Of a DNA stretch of 51,274 nucleotides, positions 37,068 to 45,590 are shown piece by piece (position 1 is the first letter of the stretch; each line of letters begins with the position of its first letter). Source of the stretch: an uncultured Flavobacteriaceae bacterium (GTDB lineage: Bacteria; Bacteroidota; Bacteroidia; Flavobacteriales; Flavobacteriaceae); NCBI GenBank assembly GCA_947497145.1, contig CANMFQ010000026.1, positions 1 to 51,274 of the forward strand. Direction: 5' to 3'. Position numbers and translations under genes: made by a program. The notes under the pieces are model-generated. The model was not told the origin of the DNA. It worked only from the letters and a program-made list of their open reading frames with translations, and searched no databases.

Positions 37068-37808
37068 ATGAAGCTAAGAGCAGACAACATCATGAAGGCC
37101 TACAGAGGCCGAAAAGTGGTTAAAGGTATTTCTTTAGAGGTAAACCAAGGAGAAATTGTTGGTCTTCTGGGGCCTAATGGCGCCGGAAAAACAACCTCTT
37201 TCTATATGATAGTAGGTCTTGTAAAACCCAATGGCGGAAAGATTTACTTGGATGATATGGAGATTACCAAATTTCCCATGTACAAAAGAGCACAACATGG
37301 TATTGGCTATTTGGCGCAGGAAGCGTCTGTTTTTCGGAAGCTGAGTATTGAACAAAATATTATGAGTGTACTCCAGCTCACTAAGCTCAGTAAAAAAGAG
37401 CAAGAAATGAAAATGGAGTCGCTTATTGATGAGTTTAGTTTGGGACATATTCGCAAAAACCGTGGCGATTTACTTTCTGGTGGTGAACGCAGAAGAACCG
37501 AAATTGCACGAGCCTTAGCCACTGACCCAAAATTTATTTTACTTGACGAACCTTTTGCGGGTGTAGACCCCGTAGCGGTAGAAGACATCCAACGTATTGT
37601 AGCGCAGTTAAAAAATAAGAACATTGGTATTCTCATTACGGACCATAACGTACAAGAGACCTTAGCAATTACAGAACGTTCTTATTTAATGTTTGAAGGA
37701 GGTATATTAAAATCTGGCCACCCAGAAGATTTGGCTGCCGATGAAATGGTACGTAAAGTATATTTAGGACAAAACTTTGAACTCCGCAGGAAGAAACTCG
37801 ATTTTTAA
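37068..37808 (+). CDS. lptB: Lipopolysaccharide export ABC ATPase LptB
   Basis: A 246-residue ABC ATPase that powers lipopolysaccharide extraction from the inner membrane with LptF and LptG. Walker A is GPNGAGKT (35-42). The Q-loop region [20 protein letters not shown] is diagnostic of LptB. The signature is LLSGGERRR and Walker B is [26 protein letters not shown] carries the switch His. The length matches the family. The LptF/G partners are not in the window. Confidence 0.96.
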   Translation: MKLRADNIMKAYRGRKVVKGISLEVNQGEIVGLLGPNGAGKTTSFYMIVGLVKPNGGKIYLDDMEITKFPMYKRAQHGIGYLAQEASVFRKLSIEQNIMSVLQLTKLSKKEQEMKMESLIDEFSLGHIRKNRGDLLSGGERRRTEIARALATDPKFILLDEPFAGVDPVAVEDIQRIVAQLKNKNIGILITDHNVQETLAITERSYLMFEGGILKSGHPEDLAADEMVRKVYLGQNFELRRKKLDF

Positions 37809-37867
37809 AATAGGGTCTTTCACTTGACTTCGCCGGTTACACCCCACCGCTATAGCTGCATCTCGCT

Positions 37868-37979
37868 CATAGCCTAAGCTATGTCTCCCTTCAAAGGGAA
37901 ATGCATTGTATTTTATTAGTTCTTATTCAATTGTTAACACCTTGATTATCATTACTCAAAATTCCACCTTTGAAGGGAA
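37868..37979. repeat. Short inverted-repeat element between lptB and lgt
   Basis: The convergent gap contains a CATAGC/GCTATG hairpin (37868-37873 with 37878-37883). It also has a perfect 12-bp inverted repeat, TCCCTTCAAAGG (37886-37897) and CCTTTGAAGGGA (37967-37978), 69 bases apart. The right arm continues as ACTAGGGGGATGTTCTCCC into the 3' end of lgt. Sequences of this CCCTTTGAAGGG...GGGGGATGTT type are familiar as dispersed intergenic repeats in Bacteroidota. No ORF is inside, so a MITE-like element is likely. Confidence 0.55.
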
Positions 37980-38825
37980 CTAGGGGGATGTTCTCCCTGT
38001 CATTTTCGCAAGCGGGTTGTTCTTCCAAAACACCAATAACAAGCCCAATAGAATAAATGGCAAACTCAGCCATTGCCCCATATTTAAAGTCATCGTATCT
38101 TCAAAAGCTACTTGATTTTCTTTAAAAAACTCTACAACAAATCGGACAGAGAACAATAATATAAAAAAAGTTCCTACGAAAAGTCCGTTGCGATTTTCTA
38201 TTTTCTTTGAGCGGTATATAAAAAAGAGGAGACCAAAAATAAAAAGGTATGGAATAGCCTCATATAACTGCGTAGGGTGGCGCGGAATCATATCATCACG
38301 TTCAAAAACAAAACCCCAGCTACCATCGGTAGGTTTGCCATAAATTTCAGAATTCATCAAATTTCCTAAACGAATAAAGGCAGCAGTAACCCCTGCGCTA
38401 ATAGCAACACGGTCTAAAATCCATAATAAATTGGTCTTTGTTTTACGGCAGTAATACAAAATAGCAATAAACACCCCTAATGTACCCCCATGGCTCGCTA
38501 ACCCCTGAAAACCCGTAAATGTATATGAACCATTTACCTCGCGAATAGGCAACAATATTTCTATCAGATGTGAAGCGTAATAATCAAACTCATAAAAAAA
38601 ACAATGCCCCAAACGAGCACCCAAAATAGCGCCTAAAAAAATATAGGTGGTTAGTTGTTCAAGGTCTTCTAAAGGAACTCCTTCCTTTTTGTAAATGCGC
38701 TGAACTATGTAATACGCCAGCATTAAACCAGTTATCCAAAATAAACCGTAGTATTTTAGTGGAAAAGAATCGGTAATCCAAAAAATCTCTGGGTCTACAT
38801 TCCAATGAATAAGATTGTCTTTCAT
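37980..38825 (-). CDS. lgt: Prolipoprotein diacylglyceryl transferase
   Basis: A 281-residue inner-membrane enzyme that attaches diacylglycerol to the lipobox Cys of lipoproteins. It has about seven hydrophobic helices. The N-terminal YYGLFWITGLMLAYYIV is typical. GAILGARLGHCFFYEFDYY and LASHGGTLGVFIAI cover the conserved Arg/Gly and HGG regions, and RLGNLMNSEIYGKPT is the Lgt signature. RHPTQLYEAIPYL follows. The last codons (TGRTSP, stop) appear to come from the adjacent repeat element. It is followed on the same strand by nothing but the convergent lptB, and is preceded by the DinB-like gene with 29 bases between. Confidence 0.95.
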   Translation of the reverse strand: MKDNLIHWNVDPEIFWITDSFPLKYYGLFWITGLMLAYYIVQRIYKKEGVPLEDLEQLTTYIFLGAILGARLGHCFFYEFDYYASHLIEILLPIREVNGSYTFTGFQGLASHGGTLGVFIAILYYCRKTKTNLLWILDRVAISAGVTAAFIRLGNLMNSEIYGKPTDGSWGFVFERDDMIPRHPTQLYEAIPYLFIFGLLFFIYRSKKIENRNGLFVGTFFILLFSVRFVVEFFKENQVAFEDTMTLNMGQWLSLPFILLGLLLVFWKNNPLAKMTGRTSP

Positions 38826-38854
38826 AAGGTATTTGGGTATTTATTTTGCTTAGA

Positions 38855-39388
38855 TTATGATGAGCGTTTGGGTAATCCAAAATCGAAGCCGCCACTAATC
38901 AATCGTTTTAAAGTTGCTATTTGACCACAATGCCACATGGTGTGTTTTATATTCCATGAAATAGCATCAAATTTAGTAATGGCTACAGGGTGTTTTTGTT
39001 TTATAGGCTGAAGTACTTTCTGTTCTATATCTTTTGAATTTAATGAGCTAATGTTTGCAATAACCTTAGCTTGCATAAATTGTAATTGCGCTCTTAACAT
39101 TTCAGGTTCATTTTCTATAACTTTCGCCACAGGAACACTTCCATAACCAAAACGCTGATTATACGTCTTCAAGTCAATTTTTTGAGTAATTTCTTCATCA
39201 AAACCCGATACTACTAAAATAGCATGATAATATTCGCTCAAAATCAAATGACCCACCTGCCATTTAACATTAGAGCTAAGCACTTGTGGTGTAGTATGCC
39301 ACTCAGCAAAAGGAACAGCGTCTATGAGCTTGTTCGTCCATAAATGGGCATCTTGTGTTTGTTTGATTAAAACATCGGTAACGGTCAT
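38855..39388 (-). CDS. DinB-like metal-binding protein
   Basis: A 177-residue four-helix-bundle protein of the DinB/YfiT superfamily. The presumed metal-binding histidines are H47 (in WQVGHLILSEYYH), H149 and H153 (in WNIKHTMWHCGQI), with the usual spacing. Members bind a divalent metal. Some are thiol-dependent S-transferases, but most are uncharacterised. Its ATG overlaps the pssA stop by 4 bases, so it is translated with pssA, with lgt following. The link to membrane lipid genes may be incidental. Confidence 0.82.
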   Translation of the reverse strand: MTVTDVLIKQTQDAHLWTNKLIDAVPFAEWHTTPQVLSSNVKWQVGHLILSEYYHAILVVSGFDEEITQKIDLKTYNQRFGYGSVPVAKVIENEPEMLRAQLQFMQAKVIANISSLNSKDIEQKVLQPIKQKHPVAITKFDAISWNIKHTMWHCGQIATLKRLISGGFDFGLPKRSS

Positions 39389-40137
39389 GCATTAGAAGTT
39401 TTACTGAGTAAAGAACTCAAAATATAAAACGCAATAATTAGGGGTACCGCTAAAAATTTCATGGTAATTAACAATACCAAGCTCACGATTATAAAAATGT
39501 ACCGTAGCGCATTGTCTTGAAAGCGCCAGTTTTTAAATTTGAGCGCAAAGAGTTCAATTTTAGCATTCAATAGAAAAGCACTCAAAAGGGTTATCGCTAT
39601 TAAAAACCATTGATTTAAAATAATAACGCTTAAAAATTCACTATTCTGATACAATAAAATTAAAGGTAGTGAAAGAATTAAGAGGGCATTTGCAGGTGTT
39701 GGCAGCCCCACAAAAGAAGACACCTGATTTTCGTCAATATTAAATTTTGCCAAACGATAGGCAGATGCTAAGGTTATTACAAAACCTAAAAACGGCAGGG
39801 GTGCTACTTTCAAGCCCACCCAAAAGGTATCATGCTCCATTTGCGAGGATAAATCTACATTCCAACCGCCAGACATAGACATTGCTAAAAGCTGAAACAT
39901 AACAATACCGGGTACCAAACCACTGGTAATCATATCTGCCAAAGAATCTAACTGCAAACCCAGTTCGCTCTTCACATCAAGCAAGCGCGCAGCAAAACCA
40001 TCAAAAAAGTCAAACACAATACCCATAAAAACAAAAAAAACAGCCAGCTCTAACTGATTAAGCACCGCAAACACTGTAGCGACGCATCCGCAGAAAACAT
40101 TCAATAAAGTAATCAGGTTGGGTATATGCTGTTTCAT
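39385..40137 (-). CDS. pssA: CDP-diacylglycerol-serine O-phosphatidyltransferase
   Basis: A 250-residue integral membrane enzyme that makes phosphatidylserine from CDP-diacylglycerol and serine. This leads to phosphatidylethanolamine. The CDP-alcohol phosphatidyltransferase motif is complete: D43, D46-G47, A50-R51, G60, D64 and D68, in VFDFFDGFAARL...GLQLDSLAD. The N-terminal IPNLITLLNVFCGCVA is typical of PssA rather than PgsA. About seven hydrophobic helices. First gene of a unit with the DinB-like gene and lgt. Confidence 0.92.
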   Translation of the reverse strand: MKQHIPNLITLLNVFCGCVATVFAVLNQLELAVFFVFMGIVFDFFDGFAARLLDVKSELGLQLDSLADMITSGLVPGIVMFQLLAMSMSGGWNVDLSSQMEHDTFWVGLKVAPLPFLGFVITLASAYRLAKFNIDENQVSSFVGLPTPANALLILSLPLILLYQNSEFLSVIILNQWFLIAITLLSAFLLNAKIELFALKFKNWRFQDNALRYIFIIVSLVLLITMKFLAVPLIIAFYILSSLLSKTSNA

Positions 40138-40234
40138 TTTTGATTGTTTCGGTAAAAATAATACAATTTTCTATGTTTCGGATTAGTCCGTTATTTATTA
40201 TGATATTTGTAGCACTATTTAATTACAGCGTAAG

Positions 40235-41431
40235 ATGCAAATTAAAAAAATCATAATACTACTTTTTTTCATATTTTCTGTATGGGGCTTTTCACAAGAA
40301 ATTGAACTTTCACCACTTTCTAAAATAAGTATCCTTACAGTAGGTAACGCCAATGAGTTACATTCAAAATTTGGCCACACCGCAATTCGTATTCAAGATG
40401 CTAGCAGAGGAATGGATATCGTTTTTGGCTATGGTGGTTTTGATTTTAACGACCCGCTTTTCTATTATAAGTTTACTACCGGAAAGCTAGACTACAGCAT
40501 GACAGGCCATAGATATGCCAATTTTTTAGCAGGATATAAAATTGAAAAAAGATGGGTGCGTGAGCAACAATTAAAACTTACTGAAAAGCAACGAAATACA
40601 CTCTTTCGTTTTTTACAAGAAAATTACAAAGAAGAAAATCGTTATTATAAGTACGATTTTCTTTTTGATAATTGCGCCACCAAAATTCCTGAAGTTTTTA
40701 AGGAAGTTTTCAAAAACAATATCGAGTTTGATTTTAGTCATCTAAAAAAAACCAGCACATTTAGGCAACTCATACATGAAACACTTGAAACCAATGCGTG
40801 GTCTACGCTCGGCATTGATTTGGCACTTGGCAGCGTTATTGACAAAGAGGCTACGCCCTACCAGCACATGTTTTTACCGCATTATGTATACCTACAGTTT
40901 GCCAATACGAAACTAAACGGCAGTCCTATAGTGGTAAAAGACCAACTGGCTTTAGACATAAAGCCCCATGATGATAATTCAAGCTTCTTTACATCTCCAT
41001 TCTTTTGTCTTATGGTATTCCTCATCATTGTACTATATATCACCTACCGTAATTACAAAAACAACACGCGAAGCCAATGGCTTGATTTCACCTTGCTTTT
41101 TGCTTCGGGCTTAGCGGGGTTACTTATTGTCTTTCTATGGTTTTTTACCAATCATTGGGAGACAAAATTAAATTTTAATGCCTTTTGGGCAGTTGCTCCT
41201 AACATAATCGTTGCTTTTTTTCTTTTAAAAAAACAACCGCCCGTGTGGATAAAAAAATACCTCTGGGTGCTATTAGCATTGTTTCCGATAACATTAGTGC
41301 TTTGGCTTTTTAAAATTCAAATTTTCTCACCACTAATCGTTTTTATTCTACTAGCTTTGGCGGTTAGATATGTATTTTTAATCCGCTTTTTTAAAACAGC
41401 AGAAGAAAAATTAGCAATAACTTCTAATTAA
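40235..41431 (+). CDS. DUF4105 (Lnb N-terminal-like) membrane protein
   Basis: A 398-residue protein with a signal peptide (residues 1-21, cleavage after GFSQ). A periplasmic DUF4105 domain follows (about 28-230). It includes ELHSKFGHTAIRIQD, with a His that resembles an NlpC/P60-like fold, and KYDFLFDNCATKIPE, with a conserved Cys. Five membrane helices form the C-terminal third. DUF4105 is widespread in Bacteroidota with unknown substrate. The FGHTAIR and DNCATK motifs suggest a Cys/His hydrolase active site (inference). It lies 5 bases before uup. Confidence 0.85.
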   Translation: MQIKKIIILLFFIFSVWGFSQEIELSPLSKISILTVGNANELHSKFGHTAIRIQDASRGMDIVFGYGGFDFNDPLFYYKFTTGKLDYSMTGHRYANFLAGYKIEKRWVREQQLKLTEKQRNTLFRFLQENYKEENRYYKYDFLFDNCATKIPEVFKEVFKNNIEFDFSHLKKTSTFRQLIHETLETNAWSTLGIDLALGSVIDKEATPYQHMFLPHYVYLQFANTKLNGSPIVVKDQLALDIKPHDDNSSFFTSPFFCLMVFLIIVLYITYRNYKNNTRSQWLDFTLLFASGLAGLLIVFLWFFTNHWETKLNFNAFWAVAPNIIVAFFLLKKQPPVWIKKYLWVLLALFPITLVLWLFKIQIFSPLIVFILLALAVRYVFLIRFFKTAEEKLAITSN

Positions 41432-41436
41432 ACAGC

Positions 41437-43314
41437 ATGAACCTACTTACCGTAGAAAACATCTCAAAATCTTTTGGCGAACTTGTTCTCTTTGAAAACC
41501 TTTCGTTTGGCGTAAATAAAGACCAAAAAATTGCTTTAATAGCAAAGAATGGCACAGGAAAAACGTCGATATTAAAAATGCTTTCAGGCAGTGATACGCC
41601 AGATACTGGTCAAGTAAACTACCGCAAAGGCATTCGTGTTTCGTTTTTAGAACAAGAGCCCGATTTGAACCCCGATTTAACGATTGAAGAAACCATATTT
41701 GCTTCAGACAATGAAGTACTTCAGGTAATAGCAAAATATGAGAAAGCCCTAGCAAACTCCGACGATGCTGATGCTTACCAACATGCTTTTGAAGGAATGG
41801 AACGCCACAACGCTTGGGATTTTGAAACCCAGTACAAACAAATACTTTTTAAACTTAAACTAGAAGATTTTCATGTAAAAGTAGGTTTACTCTCTGGAGG
41901 ACAAAAAAAGCGATTAGCACTTGCCAACGCACTTATAAACAAACCTGAGTTATTAATTCTTGATGAACCTACCAACCATTTAGATTTGGAAATGATTGAA
42001 TGGTTAGAGCATTATTTTGCCAAAGAAAACATGACGCTTTTCATGGTTACACATGACCGTTATTTTTTAGAGCGTGTGTGCAATGAAATTATTGAATTAG
42101 ATAATGGAAAACTATATTCATACAAGGGTAACTACTCCTATTATCTAGAAAAAAAAGAAGCACGTATTGAGCAGGAAGCAGTTGAGCATCATAAAACAAA
42201 AATACTGTTTAAAAAAGAGCTCAGTTGGATGCGTAAACAGCCCAAAGCACGAACGACCAAATCAAAATCACGTATTGATGATTTTACGGCGATTAAAGAA
42301 AAAGCTAGTCAACGCCGTAAAGAACATGAGGTACAACTAGAAATAAATATGCAACGCATGGGCAGTAAAATTCTAGAGCTGCACAAAATATCAAAAGCGT
42401 ACCCCGAAAAACCGATTCTAGATAAATTTGAATATAACTTTCTCAAAGGCGAAAGAGTAGGCATCATTGGCAAAAATGGAACAGGAAAATCAACATTTTT
42501 AAATATTCTCACCGGTACAGACCAACCTGATTCTGGTAAGGTCATTGTTGGCGACACCATCAAATTTGGGTACTATACGCAAAAAGGCATCCCTATTAAA
42601 GAAGGTCAAAAGGTTATTGATGTTATTCGTGAATTTGGTGATTATATCCCCTTAATGAAAGGGCGTCAAATTTCGGCACAACAGTTATTAGAACGCTTTT
42701 TATTTGACAGAAAGAAGCAGTATGATTTTGTAGACAAATTAAGTGGTGGCGAAAGAAAACGCTTGTATTTGTGTACGGTACTCATTCAAAATCCTAATTT
42801 TCTAATCTTAGATGAGCCTACAAATGACCTAGATATTGTAACCTTAAATGTACTCGAAAGCTTTCTTTTAGATTTTCCTGGCTGCCTTATTGTAGTTTCT
42901 CATGACCGTTATTTTATGGATAAAATTGTTGACCACCTATTTGTATTTAGAGGCAATGCCGTGGTAGAAGATTTTCCTGGAAATTACTCAGACTACAGGG
43001 CCTACGAAGATAGTGCTGCCCTTGAAACTAGAATTGAAAAAGAAAAAACCAAAGAAACAAAAAGTGCCAAAAATTCATGGAAAACAGATGAAAAAACGGT
43101 ACAACTCTCCTATTTAGAACAAAAGGAATACAAAACATTAGAACGAGAAATACAAAAACTAGAAGCAAAAAAAGAAACCGTTCAACAGCAATTTACCGAT
43201 GGTAGTTTATCAGGTGATGCTATTACTAAATTATCCATAGAACTTAAAGAAATTGAAGACGCTATTGAAACCAAAACAGAACGATGGTTTGAATTATCGG
43301 CCATGATGGAATAA
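41437..43314 (+). CDS. uup: ABC-F family ATPase, Uup type
   Basis: A 625-residue soluble protein with two ABC domains and no membrane segments. Walker A motifs are AKNGTGKT (35-42) and GKNGTGKS (about 345-352). Signatures are LLSGGQKKRLALA and LSGGERKRLYLC, and Walker B motifs are LLILDEPTNHLDL and FLILDEPTNDLDI. A linker with charged helices lies between the domains, and a C-terminal coiled coil (about 560-625) is typical of Uup. ABC-F proteins act on the ribosome or, for Uup, also affect DNA stability. Probably co-transcribed with the DUF4105 gene. Confidence 0.93.
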   Translation: MNLLTVENISKSFGELVLFENLSFGVNKDQKIALIAKNGTGKTSILKMLSGSDTPDTGQVNYRKGIRVSFLEQEPDLNPDLTIEETIFASDNEVLQVIAKYEKALANSDDADAYQHAFEGMERHNAWDFETQYKQILFKLKLEDFHVKVGLLSGGQKKRLALANALINKPELLILDEPTNHLDLEMIEWLEHYFAKENMTLFMVTHDRYFLERVCNEIIELDNGKLYSYKGNYSYYLEKKEARIEQEAVEHHKTKILFKKELSWMRKQPKARTTKSKSRIDDFTAIKEKASQRRKEHEVQLEINMQRMGSKILELHKISKAYPEKPILDKFEYNFLKGERVGIIGKNGTGKSTFLNILTGTDQPDSGKVIVGDTIKFGYYTQKGIPIKEGQKVIDVIREFGDYIPLMKGRQISAQQLLERFLFDRKKQYDFVDKLSGGERKRLYLCTVLIQNPNFLILDEPTNDLDIVTLNVLESFLLDFPGCLIVVSHDRYFMDKIVDHLFVFRGNAVVEDFPGNYSDYRAYEDSAALETRIEKEKTKETKSAKNSWKTDEKTVQLSYLEQKEYKTLEREIQKLEAKKETVQQQFTDGSLSGDAITKLSIELKEIEDAIETKTERWFELSAMME

Positions 43315-43520
43315 CATTGTTTTTTTTATTCCTACCATTTTAAAATTCCATAATTTCAAAACGGCAGGAGTTTATTTTTAGTCATTGGGCGATAGTCAAG
43401 AATTTATTTATCTGAAGCTGACCTCGAAATTAAAAATATTTTCACCAAGCATACTTAGTCGCTACCAACAATGTTGATTAACAAAAACGAATACACAACG
43501 CTTTAAATATCCGTTCACAG

Positions 43521-44015
43521 TTGCACTATTTTTTAAAACTACTAAAACATCTATTTACTGCTACCAACCAATACGGCGTGCACTCCCCTTTTGTATATCA
43601 TTATCTCACAAAATGCCTTTACAAAAAATCAACATACAAGGGCTCTAAGAGCGAAAAAGCATTATTGAAGAGCATCGCTTATTTTCCTATTAATACTGTA
43701 AGAATTGAAGATAAAAACGTAAATATTGAACGTAGCATACAAGAAGTATTGGGTAAATCGCCAAGCAACACTCCTCCGTTTGACCTTATTTATTGTGATG
43801 CGTTACATACCACTATAACCAGCATAAAAAAAGAAAATATACACAATGACTCCATGGTATTTCTAAACAATATCTATCAAAGTACAGTCAGTACGGCAAC
43901 ATGGGAAACCTTGCTAAAAGACCCCAAAATAACAGTATCCATAGATTTTTTTTATTGCGGTGTACTTTTCTTTAGAAGAGAACAAGTGAAACAACATTTT
44001 AAGATTCGAATTTAA
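43521..44015 (+). CDS. Degenerate class I methyltransferase-like protein
   Basis: A 164-residue ORF with a TTG start; no ATG is available after the upstream stop. The N-terminus, TATNQYGVHSPFVYHYLTKC (13-32), and C-terminus, DPKITVSIDFFYCGVLFFRR (134-153), match a flavobacterial SAM-dependent methyltransferase family of about 240-260 residues. The middle part with the SAM-binding glycine motif is missing, about 90 residues shorter than normal. The usual acidic FDDIYW is LNNIYQ here (115-120). It is probably non-catalytic or a decaying gene, although the frame is intact. Confidence 0.6.
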   Translation: MHYFLKLLKHLFTATNQYGVHSPFVYHYLTKCLYKKSTYKGSKSEKALLKSIAYFPINTVRIEDKNVNIERSIQEVLGKSPSNTPPFDLIYCDALHTTITSIKKENIHNDSMVFLNNIYQSTVSTATWETLLKDPKITVSIDFFYCGVLFFRREQVKQHFKIRI

Positions 44016-44049
44016 ACCTGTAATTTTAGCATATTAAGCAGCAAACATC

Positions 44050-44193
44050 ATGAGCAACAACACTATTTACATGCTTTTAGGAGGCGTATTTATGCTCTAC
44101 CTAATTATCACGTTCTTTACAAGAAGTAAATCAAAGGCTAGAAAGTCAAGAAAATTTATGGGAGATTACAAGCGAGACGATAAAAAAGAATAG
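44050..44193 (+). CDS. Small single-helix membrane protein (47 residues)
   Basis: ATG at 44050 and stop at 44191-44193. The protein begins MSNNTIYMLLGGVFMLYLII with one transmembrane helix, then a basic tail FFTRSKSKARKSRKFMGDY and DDKKE. The helix plus positively charged cytoplasmic tail and clean start support a real gene. Similar short proteins occur in flavobacteria next to the PduO-type gene (recalled, not checked). No function is known. Confidence 0.6.
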   Translation: MSNNTIYMLLGGVFMLYLIITFFTRSKSKARKSRKFMGDYKRDDKKE

Positions 44194-44315
44194 TAATTAC
44201 CAAAAATATAAGGTTGATTTTGTTAAATCGTATTGCGCAACATTTTCTATTTTAATCGCAAGGCTCAATGAAGCCGAAGCACTCACTTATTCATTAACAA
44301 CTTAATTTTGTTCGT

Positions 44316-44897
44316 GTGAAAATATACACTAAAACGGGTGACAATGGCTCTACAGCATTATTTGGAGGCACAAGAGTAGCCAAACATCACATCCGTATTG
44401 AAAGCTACGGTACAATTGATGAGTTAAACTCATGGCTGGGTTTAATTCGCGACCAAGAAATAGACACAGACGCAAAAAATACCTTAATCCGTATTCAAGA
44501 AGCCCTCTTCACCCTTGGTGCAATATTGGCTACCGACCCAAAAAAAGCACTATTAAAGAACGGTAAACAACGCCTTAACATTCCTAAAATCAATACCGAT
44601 GATATTACGTATTTAGAGAAAGAAATAGACGCTATGGATAAAAAACTTCCGCCAATGACGCATTTTATTCTCCCTGGCGGACATACATCAGTGTCATACT
44701 GTCATATTGCCCGAACTGTTTGTCGTAGAGCAGAACGGTTGCTATCTCATTTAAATTCTGAAGAAACGGTAGACGAAATGGTCATAGCTTATATCAACAG
44801 ACTTTCTGATTACCTTTTTGTATTGGCACGAAAGTTGTCAGTAGATTTGTCGATAGAAGAAATTAAATGGATTCCTAAAAAAGAAGCCAACGAGTAA
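44316..44897 (+). CDS. Cob(I)yrinic acid a,c-diamide adenosyltransferase, PduO type
   Basis: A 193-residue ATP:corrinoid adenosyltransferase of the PduO/MMAB family that makes adenosylcobalamin. The start is GTG, directly at the conserved N-terminus KIYTKTGDNGSTALFGGTRV, which binds ATP. SYGTIDELNSWLGLIRDQE and HIARTVCRRAERLLSHL, then YINRLSDYLFVLARKL, are the family core with the catalytic Arg. The family is about 180-200 residues. It probably serves a B12-dependent enzyme such as methylmalonyl-CoA mutase elsewhere. Confidence 0.92.
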   Translation: MKIYTKTGDNGSTALFGGTRVAKHHIRIESYGTIDELNSWLGLIRDQEIDTDAKNTLIRIQEALFTLGAILATDPKKALLKNGKQRLNIPKINTDDITYLEKEIDAMDKKLPPMTHFILPGGHTSVSYCHIARTVCRRAERLLSHLNSEETVDEMVIAYINRLSDYLFVLARKLSVDLSIEEIKWIPKKEANE

Positions 44898-45106
44898 TAA
44901 CAGCATAGTTTTCAAAGTATATGTGACCATATTTTAAAACTTGTTTTGAAAAAAATTGGAATATTAAACCTAGTGGTTGGAATAAATCTATTTTTTCTTC
45001 GTTATCAAATAAACTTTAAAAAAACATTGCTAAATTCTGATTGATTAGGATATTGAATAAGAATTTGCTAATGAAGCTGTTAAAGCAACGTTTTTTTAAT
45101 AAAACA

Positions 45107-45123
45107 AGCCAAAAAACTTGGCT
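45107..45123 (+). terminator. Hairpin upstream of the DUF2795 gene
   Basis: AGCCAA (45107-45112) and TTGGCT (45118-45123) form a short stem with an AAAAC loop. It may end the transcript from the adenosyltransferase gene. It overlaps the -33 element below. Confidence 0.35.
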
Positions 45124-45147
45124 GTTTGCATTTAAAAATTACTTTTG
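45118..45147 (+). promoter_or_regulatory. Bacteroidota-type promoter of the DUF2795 gene
   Basis: TTG at 45118-45120, a 19-base spacer, and TACTTTTG at 45140-45147, a full match to TAnnTTTG. The ATG of the DUF2795 gene is 26 bases downstream, giving a short leader. This is the best promoter match seen in the window. Confidence 0.55.
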
Positions 45148-45173
45148 CAAAAATTTAAAATTAAATTATTACC

Positions 45174-45398
45174 ATGTATTGGACATTAGAACTAGCATCT
45201 TATTTAAGTGATGCGCCGTGGCCAGCATCAAAAGACGAATTAATTGATTATTCAATTCGTACTGGTGCGCCTCTAGAGGTTGTCGAAAATCTTCAGTCAA
45301 TGGAAGAAGAAGGTGGCGAAATTTATGAATCTATTGAAGAGATTTGGCCCGATTATCCAACAGAAGAAGACTACCTCTGGAATGAGGATGAGTATTAA
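45174..45398 (+). CDS. DUF2795 family small protein
   Basis: A 74-residue acidic protein. The pattern MYWTLELASYLSDAPWPASK then DELIDYSIRTGAPLEVVENL is the DUF2795 fold, and an acidic tail (EDYLWNEDEY) follows. The family is small, soluble and of unknown function. It has its own promoter and a terminator directly after it, so it is a single-gene unit. Confidence 0.85.
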   Translation: MYWTLELASYLSDAPWPASKDELIDYSIRTGAPLEVVENLQSMEEEGGEIYESIEEIWPDYPTEEDYLWNEDEY

Positions 45399-45423
45399 TA
45401 GTATTTTCAATCGTATTGAAATC

Positions 45424-45452
45424 AAAAAAGTCTCCATGGAGGCTTTTTTTTT
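45424..45452 (+). terminator. Terminator after the DUF2795 gene
   Basis: AAAAAAG-CTCC pairs with GGAG-CTTTTTT around 45424-45447 (one T-G pair inside), followed by a long T run. 26 bases past the stop. Confidence 0.85.
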
Positions 45453-45590
45453 ATGTAATTTTGTCATGTATAGCGATTCCCATTGTTAAAAATGAAAACT
45501 GGAATACCTTTTGCGTGATACTGCACATTATCAATAGACGAAATCATACCTGCCCATAATGCTCGGGCAGCTAATATATAAAACAATTAT

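Noticed and set aside
37134-37636. Minus-strand ORFs inside lptB
   Set aside because: They overlap all catalytic motifs of lptB and look like reverse-frame artefacts.
41447-42563. Minus-strand ORFs inside uup
   Set aside because: Shadows of the strongly conserved ABC-F gene on the opposite strand.
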